Part shown: piece by piece, positions 5,420 through 10,860 of the stretch
Position numbering within the stretch: position 1 is the stretch's first letter
Layout of the letters: each line of letters opens with the position of its first letter
Assembly: GCA_021805275.1 (NCBI GenBank)
Contig: JAJZFQ010000124.1
Span: 1 to 10,860, forward strand
DNA: 10,860 nt
Source of the DNA: Pseudomonadota bacterium
Lineage (GTDB): Bacteria > Pseudomonadota > Gammaproteobacteria > Steroidobacterales > Steroidobacteraceae
Direction of reading: 5' to 3'
Notes under the pieces: generated by a model
Databases searched by the model: none
Told to the model about the DNA's origin: nothing
What the model saw: only the letters and a program-made list of their open reading frames with translations
Made by a program: the position numbers and the translations under genes

Positions 5420-7738
5420 TCATTTGTCGAGGCCTTTGGGCATTCCGTTGAACTCGCGCGGCGGAACGTTTCCGGCCAGGTAGCGGACGAAGAAATCCCA
5501 GCAGCGACGCGTCACATAGGGCGTATGCGAGCCGTAATGATGCTTCTCGTTCGGCACCACCAGCATGCTGAAGTTTTTGTTCGCATTCATCAGCGCATTG
5601 ACCATGAGAAAGGTATTGCTGGGCGGAACGTTGTTGTCAATCGAGCCCGTGACCAGCATCAGGCGCCCCTTGAGATTCTTCGCCAGCAGCTCGCTCGCCT
5701 GATTGTCGTAGTTGGTCGTTCCGTTCTTGTGCTTGACGAGCAAGCCCTGCCACTTCTCACCCCAGGCGTAGTAATAGTCACGGTTGTCGTAGTTGCCACT
5801 CTCGGCCCAGCCGACCTTGAAGAAGTTCGGATCATGGAGCATCGCCGATACGGTGGCATTGCCACCGCCGGAATGGCCCCAGATGCCGACGCGGTGAATG
5901 TCCATCCACGGGTGTCGCGCCGCCAGCTGCTTGATGGCGGCGATCTGATCCGGGATGGTGTCATCGCCCATGTCCCCGTACCAATATCGCTGAAAGCTCG
6001 CCGAACGAAACGGAGTTCCCATGCCATCCACGGCCACGACAATGAAGCCAAGCTCGGCGAGCGCTTGGTTGCCCCCGTTTTCGGAGCGGAAGCTCCACGT
6101 GGCGATCGATCCGATCTGCGGACCCGGGTACACGAAGTCGATGACCGGGTACTTCCGATCGGGGTTGAAATTGGTCGGCTTGTACAGCATTCCGTAGAGC
6201 GTGGTCTTACCATCCCGCGCCTTCACGGTGAACGGAACCGGCGGCACCCAGCCCATGGCGTTCAGCCTGGCGATATTGGTTCTCGCCACCGTGGCGATCA
6301 CGTGCCCGGTCAGCGAAGCGCGTAGCAGCGCGACCGGCGGGGTGGTTGGCGTGGAATAGGAGTCCACGAAGTACTTCCCGTCCGGCGCCATCGTCACGAT
6401 GTGGTCGGCGTTCTCAGGAGTGAGCAGCGTCGTCTTACCGGTGAAGATATTCACCTTGAACAGCTGCCGGTAATAAGGGTTCATGCCAGCCGTGCGTCCG
6501 ACACCCACATACCACAACGTATCGCTCTTACGATTGACGTAGGGAACCTGGATGACGTCGCCCCTTCCCCGCGTGATTGGGCGGATCATCTTGCCGGTCT
6601 TCAGACTGTACAAGTACAGATTCATCCAATTGTTCTGCTCGGTCGGCCAGATGATCACGCCCTTCTCGGGCAGATACTGCCAATCCGGTCGACCGTACCA
6701 GCCCTGATAGTAATCCTTCGCGGTGTATTCAAAGACCGTGCGCACCGCGCCGGTGCTCGCATCGGCCACACGAAACCACTCGTGCTGATCGTTTCGCGAC
6801 GTCGACACCAGCGCAAACGTCCTCCCATGCGGCGACCACTGCGCGTCGTTCCAACTGCCCAGCCGCTGCTCGGGTGCCATTTGCAGCGGCACGACCTTGC
6901 GTCTCACGATGTCGATGACCACCGGGTGGACCATGAACACATGCTTATCGCCCGGCAACGGGTACGGCCACGTCTGCAGCGTCGGATGCCCGACCCGGGT
7001 GACCACCGTATACATGTCTTTGACTTTCCGCTGATCGATCTGAAAGGCCACGAGCTGCCGCGAATCCGGCGACCAGCGTACGACGGCGTCACCGTTCTTC
7101 TTCATCCCGTAACCGAAATTCTTCACGCCATTCGTGGTCAGCTGTGCAGCCTTGCCGGTCGCAACGTTTCGAACCCACAGGTTCCAATCGCGAATGAACA
7201 CTCGCAATTTCTTGTTCGGCGCACGCGAATGCGCCACGTAATGAAACCTGGCGTGCTTCGATGAACTCTCATTACGTACCGTGCACACACCGGGTCCGGC
7301 GAGATTGCACAGATAGTGCTTCTTCCCCAGATGCACCTCGAGAAGACCATCAGTATCGTGACGAAAATCGAATCCGAACGCCGGCCACGTTTTGGCATTC
7401 ATCGGTTTGCCGCGCGCCTTGCCCAACGCTGCGGCGAGTTTCTGCGCGTCGAACGCTGGCGACACGGCGCCGGTCACAGCGTCCATCGCCAAGATCTTGT
7501 CGCCTGCGACACCATGATCGCGGTACCAAAAGTGGGTTGCGTCCAGCCACTTGACTCGTCGCACCTCGTGATCGACCCGCGGGTCGACGAAGTGACCCAC
7601 CAATGGATCAGTGCTGTCGAGGAGAAATTTCGCGGCCCGCGCGTAATCCGCGTCGGTGAGTTGCCGCGCATGAACGAGCATCGGCGCGGCTGCTGCAACC
7701 GCAACCACTGCCACCAGAGCGAAACGGATCGATTTCAT
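5420..7738 (-). CDS. Exported S9 family peptidase (DPP IV-type)
   Basis: This is a 772-residue serine peptidase of the prolyl-oligopeptidase clan. A signal peptide (MKSIRFALVAVVAVAAAAPMLVHA, cut near residue 24) sends it to the periplasm or beyond. A DPP IV-type beta-propeller spans roughly residues 90-480, with blades such as RWSPDSRQLVAF and QWSPHGRTFALV. The alpha/beta-hydrolase domain covers about 510-772. The likely catalytic triad is Ser623 in GHSGGG, Asp701 in GSIDNNVPP and His733 or His734 in NEKHHYG. The paired-glutamate motif of true dipeptidyl peptidases is not seen in the expected place after FGYG (about residues 209-219), so exact specificity is uncertain. The frame is open upstream to 7984, but only the ATG at 7738 gives a signal peptide, with AAGG 10 bases before it. 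It is divergent from the S10 gene and may be co-transcribed with the DUF1905 gene downstream. Confidence 0.92.
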   Translation of the reverse strand: MKSIRFALVAVVAVAAAAPMLVHARQLTDADYARAAKFLLDSTDPLVGHFVDPRVDHEVRRVKWLDATHFWYRDHGVAGDKILAMDAVTGAVSPAFDAQKLAAALGKARGKPMNAKTWPAFGFDFRHDTDGLLEVHLGKKHYLCNLAGPGVCTVRNESSSKHARFHYVAHSRAPNKKLRVFIRDWNLWVRNVATGKAAQLTTNGVKNFGYGMKKNGDAVVRWSPDSRQLVAFQIDQRKVKDMYTVVTRVGHPTLQTWPYPLPGDKHVFMVHPVVIDIVRRKVVPLQMAPEQRLGSWNDAQWSPHGRTFALVSTSRNDQHEWFRVADASTGAVRTVFEYTAKDYYQGWYGRPDWQYLPEKGVIIWPTEQNNWMNLYLYSLKTGKMIRPITRGRGDVIQVPYVNRKSDTLWYVGVGRTAGMNPYYRQLFKVNIFTGKTTLLTPENADHIVTMAPDGKYFVDSYSTPTTPPVALLRASLTGHVIATVARTNIARLNAMGWVPPVPFTVKARDGKTTLYGMLYKPTNFNPDRKYPVIDFVYPGPQIGSIATWSFRSENGGNQALAELGFIVVAVDGMGTPFRSASFQRYWYGDMGDDTIPDQIAAIKQLAARHPWMDIHRVGIWGHSGGGNATVSAMLHDPNFFKVGWAESGNYDNRDYYYAWGEKWQGLLVKHKNGTTNYDNQASELLAKNLKGRLMLVTGSIDNNVPPSNTFLMVNALMNANKNFSMLVVPNEKHHYGSHTPYVTRRCWDFFVRYLAGNVPPREFNGMPKGLDK

Positions 7739-7920
7739 GCGCAGCAGACCTTGTGATGACCGACGTTTATTGTGATCGACACGGCGCTGATCGGCACCGT
7801 GGCCGCCTGGAATGAACCCGAAGCGTTGCCAGAGCTTACTGGAAAGGACGATGTTGGAACAGAGGATGTCCGCCGCGACGAAAGCGATCGAACTTCCTCT
7901 GCCATTACCCGCTTCAGGGA

Positions 7921-7933
7921 GGGAATTTTTCCC
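7921..7933. repeat. Inverted repeat GGGAA-n3-TTCCC
   Basis: The arms GGGAA (7921-7925) and TTCCC (7929-7933) are perfect complements around TTT, inside the divergent peptidase promoter region. It could be a regulator site serving both genes. It is short enough to be chance, and no regulator gene lies beside it. Confidence 0.3.
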
Positions 7934-8022
7934 GCCGGCACGTTCAACGGCGAAGCGCGCAAACACCCGAAAATATACTGGCACATCGCAGCCTTACATG
8001 ACCTACACCTCAACGCGGCGAC

Positions 8023-8052
8023 TGAACGTGTCGTCGCATTTTATGCTCTAAT
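8023..8052 (+). promoter_or_regulatory. Weak candidate promoter of the S10 peptidase gene
   Basis: TCTAAT (8047-8052) is a fair -10 box, and an overlapping TATGCT (8042-8047) is another. The best -35 option, TGAACG (8023-8028), is 18 bp upstream of TCTAAT and matches poorly. The local A/T enrichment and a leader of about 33 bases make the position reasonable. A purine-rich GAGAG near 8081-8085 can act as the ribosome binding site for the ATG at 8092. Confidence 0.3.
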
Positions 8053-8091
8053 GTCACGTTATTCGCTTGTCTAATCACGAGAGAGTGCCGC

Positions 8092-9615
8092 ATGCCACGC
8101 CTGATTGCCCTGCCGTCTCTGTGCCTGCTGCTGGTGTCCGTGACCGCGTTCGCTGCGCCCCCGAAGCCCGCCAAGACACCGCCCGTTCCGATACCCAAGG
8201 AGCGCGCGGTCAGCACCCAGCACAGCGTGACGATCGACGGCCAGACGATTCACTACACCGCCACCGCCGGCACGATCCTGTTGCGCAACAAGCAGAATCA
8301 GCCCGTTGGCAGCATGTTTTACGTCGCGTATACCGAAAACGGCGTCCGCAATCCCGCCGATCGCCCGGTGACGTTCCTCTACAACGGCGGTCCCGGCGCA
8401 TCCTCCGATTGGATTCAGATGGGCGGTCTCGGTCCGTACCGCGTGAACATGGCAAACGGCAAAGCAACGCCGCCGGCACCCTATTCGATCACGCCGAGTC
8501 ACTACAGCCTGCTGAACAAATCCGACCTGGTCTTCATCGATGCGATGGGAACCGGTTACAGCCGCGTCGTGGGCACAGGCACGGGCAAGATGTTCTGGGG
8601 CGTCGATCAGGACGTGAAGTCCTTCGGCCAGTTCATCTACCGCTATTTGAAGAAATACAACCGTTGGCAGTCGCCGAAATTCCTGTACGGGGAGAGCTAC
8701 GGAACGACACGTTCGGCGGCGCTCGCCGACTACCTGCAGAATCAAGGCATCGCGCTCAATGGAGTCATCCTGCAGTCGTCGGTCCTGAATTACTTTGATT
8801 GGATGCCGGGCTCGGACAACAAGTACGTCTTTTATCTACCCTCGTATGCCGCGATTGCGTGGTACCACGACCGGTTGGCGCACAAGCCTCAGAGTCTGTC
8901 CGCCTTCGTACAGCAGGCTCGCGAATTCGCCGATGGACCGTACGCGCAGGCTTTGCGCCAGGGCGATCGCCTGCCGAAGAATCAGCTCGATGCGCTCGCT
9001 CAACAGCTGCACCACTTCACGGGGCTGCCGGTCGAGTATCTCGAGCGGGCCAATCTGCGGGTCACGCCGGCGCATTTCCGCAAGCAACTGCTGCTTCCCG
9101 AGGGCGAGCACATTGGCCGGTATGACGCCCGCTTCGCCGCCTCGGATAAGAGCGAGGTGAGTTCGCGGAATTCGTTCGATCCGTCCAATCAATTCACCGG
9201 CGCACCGTTTACAGCCGCGTTCGAGTGGTACCTGCACAATGTCCTGAAGTACCACTCGGTCCGCATGTACAAGGAGGAGAGCAACCAGGCATTCAAGAAG
9301 TGGGATTGGAAGCACGACCACCTGCCGATGCCGTACGTCGCGGGCAATCTGGCCTCAGCTCTGCGCAAGAATCCCTATTTGCGGGTGCTCTCGGAAAACG
9401 GCTACTTCGATCTCGCCACGCCGTTTCATGAGACTGAATACGATTTGGATCATGCCATGCTGAGTTCGAAGCTGCGCAAGCACATCACGTTCGCGTATTT
9501 CAAATCAGGACACATGATTTATCTGAATCCAGCCGCGTTGAAGGCGATGCATGGAGTCTTGAATCACTTCTACAGCAGTACTCTGAAGGCCGACCGGATC
9601 GACCCCGCACAGTAG
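8092..9615 (+). CDS. Exported S10 family serine carboxypeptidase-like protein
   Basis: This 507-residue protein begins with a signal peptide (MPRLIALPSLCLLLVSVTAFA, cut near residue 21) and a proline/lysine-rich linker. The rest is a serine carboxypeptidase (S10) alpha/beta-hydrolase. The oxyanion motif NGGPGAS lies at residues 98-104, the nucleophile is Ser202 in GESYGT, and the triad is completed by Asp440 in GYFDLATP and His474 in KSGHMIYL. All key residues are present, so it should be active. S10 enzymes remove amino acids from the C-terminus of peptides and work best at acidic pH, and bacterial members with this GESYGT form are common in secreted peptidase sets. Length fits the family (about 450-520). 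It stands alone on the plus strand, divergent from the S9 peptidase, and is followed 21 bases later by a long hairpin. Substrate preference cannot be read from the sequence. Confidence 0.92.
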   Translation: MPRLIALPSLCLLLVSVTAFAAPPKPAKTPPVPIPKERAVSTQHSVTIDGQTIHYTATAGTILLRNKQNQPVGSMFYVAYTENGVRNPADRPVTFLYNGGPGASSDWIQMGGLGPYRVNMANGKATPPAPYSITPSHYSLLNKSDLVFIDAMGTGYSRVVGTGTGKMFWGVDQDVKSFGQFIYRYLKKYNRWQSPKFLYGESYGTTRSAALADYLQNQGIALNGVILQSSVLNYFDWMPGSDNKYVFYLPSYAAIAWYHDRLAHKPQSLSAFVQQAREFADGPYAQALRQGDRLPKNQLDALAQQLHHFTGLPVEYLERANLRVTPAHFRKQLLLPEGEHIGRYDARFAASDKSEVSSRNSFDPSNQFTGAPFTAAFEWYLHNVLKYHSVRMYKEESNQAFKKWDWKHDHLPMPYVAGNLASALRKNPYLRVLSENGYFDLATPFHETEYDLDHAMLSSKLRKHITFAYFKSGHMIYLNPAALKAMHGVLNHFYSSTLKADRIDPAQ

Positions 9616-9635
9616 TTTCAGGAACAGACGCTCTT

Positions 9636-9691
9636 GCAATCGCCTCGGGTCGCGGGGTGGCACATCCAGTGCCGTCCCGCGACCCGATTGC
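9636..9691 (+). terminator. Long three-part hairpin after the S10 gene
   Basis: Starting 21 bases after the S10 stop, GCAATC (9636-9641) pairs with GATTGC (9686-9691). GGGTCGCGGG (9647-9656) pairs with CCCGCGACCC (9676-9685), and GGCAC (9659-9663) pairs with GTGCC (9669-9673) around the loop ATCCA. The total is 21 base pairs, with one 5-base bulge on the left arm (9642-9646) and a small internal loop. No T-run follows. Position suggests a transcript-end or mRNA-protecting structure, or a palindromic extragenic repeat seen once. Confidence 0.55.
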
Positions 9692-9959
9692 GAGCACTGT
9701 CCGCTGATGGGAACCCGCCCGGAGATGCCCGCGGAGCACTGCGTCGCCATCCGGTCCCATCGACGCGAGCACCTCAAGCGGCCGCGTGCCGGCGCCATCC
9801 CCATCGCACCGGCCGGATGAGGCCGTCATCCCGGATTCGGCTGCTATGGCCTTGGGGCAACAGTGCTATGCGTTTGCGATCGCCCTGCTCTGTGCGTATG
9901 GGCGCGAAAAATCCCAGAGCATCCTTGCCCCATGATCGGCCCCAGCGTCGGCGACCTAG

Positions 9960-10114
9960 TGGAGTTCTTGCTCGTATTGGGGTGCGTGCACGCAGAATGA
10001 GTCCCGAGGTATCCTGAGGCCCAGAACTCGCGACCACTGCCGCTCGTGCGCCGCCCACGCCCCATCCAGGGTCACCGCGACGCACGTCATTGGGCGACGG
10101 TCGCCGTAGCGACC
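9960..10114 (-). pseudogene. Possible remnant of an IS3-family transposase (OrfB)
   Basis: Read on the minus strand, 10114-10085 encodes GRYGDRRPMT. The next frame at 10082-10056 encodes RRGDPGWGV, and the first frame resumes with HERQWSRVLGLRIPR ending near 10004. Together these follow the order of a conserved stretch in IS3-type OrfB proteins, in which RYGYRR, RR-x-GW-x-VN, H-K-R and GL-K-VP occur in succession. The signal is split by at least two frame changes and a small indel, so it could only be a dead fragment. No catalytic DDE residues, OrfA or inverted-repeat ends were found. The match is short and from memory of the family, and could be coincidence. Confidence 0.3.
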
Positions 10115-10614
10115 CGCACAGCGCTTGCATTGATCAAGAACATCCGACGCGCAGCCGCGCGCAGCGCAATGGGTCCACCGGCTATGCCCATCGAGCCGGC
10201 CCATCATGACTCACGATTGTCATAAATTGCGGATATCGTGGCGCGCAGCACCATTGACACGGAAAGGTGCTGGTTTTCGACGACAGACGAGGCACTTCAT
10301 GCCTCTGCCGAGCAAGGGTCATGGGGTACCGAATACAACTGGACTTCCCGCCGCCACAGCACATCGAGAGCGCAGCGGCGATGTCCCCGGGGGCAAGTGC
10401 CCTGAGCGAGGCCCACCCGCCACATACCCATGCGAACCTACGGGACCCCCGGTGGTCCAACCGAACACTCCCGGCCCGTCCGGTGTACTCGCATCGCCCC
10501 CAAATGCTTCACAGCATCCGCGCTGCGGACCCTCACGATGGGATACTTTGCGGGGACGCGCGGCAAGGGCACCACGTGCGCCGACGTCGCAGCTGCCCAA
10601 TAGCGCAGATCAAC

Positions 10615-10649
10615 TGTCTGCAAGAGCAGACACTCGGCTCGGAGTCTGC
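10615..10649. repeat. Alternating complementary segments (mutually exclusive hairpins)
   Basis: TGTCTGC (10615-10621) pairs perfectly with GCAGACA (10626-10632) over loop AAGA. GCAGAC (10626-10631) can instead pair with GTCTGC (10644-10649). The middle segment can therefore form either stem, as in attenuators. No gene with a clear start follows and no T-run is present, so a regulatory role is unproven. Confidence 0.3.
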
Positions 10650-10860
10650 GCCAAGATTCCTATTCGGGATCCCGCGTTCGCCGCCATCCACACGCCACGC
10701 GATTCGCCGAACCGCGGCAGCGCAGGAATACCACGCGAATCCGCTTCCCACGATCCGACGCTTCGGTATCCTATGGCCCTTCCCTGCGCGCGTCCGATGT
10801 CGGCGATGACGTCGACGGTGTCACCGCGGGAGTCGATCCGACGAATCCATGTTGAACTGA

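Larger units (their letters stand above)
7739..8091. promoter_or_regulatory. Divergent promoter region between the two peptidase genes
   Basis: These 353 bases separate the starts of the S9 (-) and S10 (+) peptidase genes and should hold both promoters. The interval is richer in A and T than the genes around it, especially near 7966-7980 and 8037-8064. An inverted repeat GGGAA-TTT-TTCCC lies at 7921-7933. On the minus strand, an AATAAA-containing stretch near 7768-7773 is about 30 bases before the S9 start, but no good -35/-10 pair could be defined. Open frames crossing the region are not convincing as genes. Confidence 0.55.
9616..10860. other. Gene-poor 1.2-kb stretch, probably decayed DNA
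   Basis: No intact gene could be supported here on either strand. Several open frames up to 180 codons exist, but they overlap each other on both strands, are rich in Arg, Pro, His and Cys, and show no family motif. Base composition stays GC-rich. Visible structure comprises the hairpin at 9636-9691, a REP-like small hairpin at 9813-9834, a possible IS3-type transposase remnant near 9960-10114, a short A/T-rich patch around 10208-10235, and alternating complementary segments at 10615-10649. The simplest reading is a former mobile-element insertion or dead gene that has eroded. Confidence 0.5.

Noticed and set aside
5336..6325. 329-codon plus-strand open frame antisense to the S9 peptidase
   Set aside because: It lies over the catalytic domain of the S9 peptidase, whose motifs and triad are clear. 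Long antisense frames are common at this GC content.
7772..8074. 100-codon plus-strand frame in the divergent peptidase promoter region
   Set aside because: It has no motif or plausible ribosome binding site, and it crosses the expected promoters of both peptidase genes.
9813..9834. REP-like hairpin beginning with a GCCGGATG-type core
   Set aside because: The core resembles enterobacterial REP elements, but the stem is short with a bulge and only one copy is present, so coincidence is the better explanation.
10254..10276. Perfect TTGACA as a promoter on the plus strand
   Set aside because: No acceptable -10 box follows at 16-18 bp (the sequence there is TCGACG), and no real gene lies downstream.
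10267..10809. 180-codon plus-strand open frame near the right end
   Set aside because: It is rich in Arg, His, Pro and Cys with no recognisable domain or secondary-structure pattern, and competing frames are open on both strands. It was not called as a gene.

Overview
The window is GC-rich chromosomal DNA (roughly 60-65% GC by eye) from a Gram-negative bacterium. An outer-membrane beta-barrel protein, an EmrAB-type drug pump and two exported peptidases all require an outer membrane or periplasm. The particular S9 and S10 peptidases resemble those I associate with Xanthomonadales-like Gammaproteobacteria (Rhodanobacter, Dyella and similar) and some Acidobacteria. This placement is an impression from protein style, not a search result.

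Layout, left to right. 1-320: no convincing gene; a GC hairpin, an inverted repeat and a likely promoter and ribosome binding site for the next gene. 321-875 (+): small outer-membrane beta-barrel protein. 876-1174: convergent intergenic region with two strong hairpins. 1175-3889 (-): a two-gene operon, emrA-like periplasmic adaptor followed by emrB-like DHA2 transporter. 4015-4668 (+): a divergent TetR/AefR-like repressor. The 125-bp gap between repressor and pump genes holds a perfect 20-bp palindrome placed over both predicted promoters, the clearest regulatory element here. 4714-5298 (-): DUF1905/OmdA (YdeI-like) protein. 5420-7738 (-): exported S9 family (DPP IV-type) peptidase. 7739-8091: divergent promoter region. 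8092-9615 (+): exported S10 serine carboxypeptidase-like protein. 9616-10860: about 1.2 kb without a convincing intact gene, starting with a long hairpin just after the S10 stop and holding a possible frame-broken remnant of an IS3-family transposase.

How the parts work together. The TetR protein probably represses itself and the emrAB operon, and a bound ligand would release it so the pump exports a toxic compound. No TolC-like outer-membrane channel gene is in the window, so the pump would have to borrow one. The S9 and S10 enzymes are both exported and divergently transcribed from a shared 353-bp region. One class trims from the N-terminus and the other from the C-terminus, so they may jointly digest extracellular or periplasmic peptides. 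I found no CRISPR array, tRNA, rRNA, intact insertion sequence or clearly new multi-gene system. The most useful leads are the operator architecture, the atypical S9 active-site context and the decayed region at the right end.
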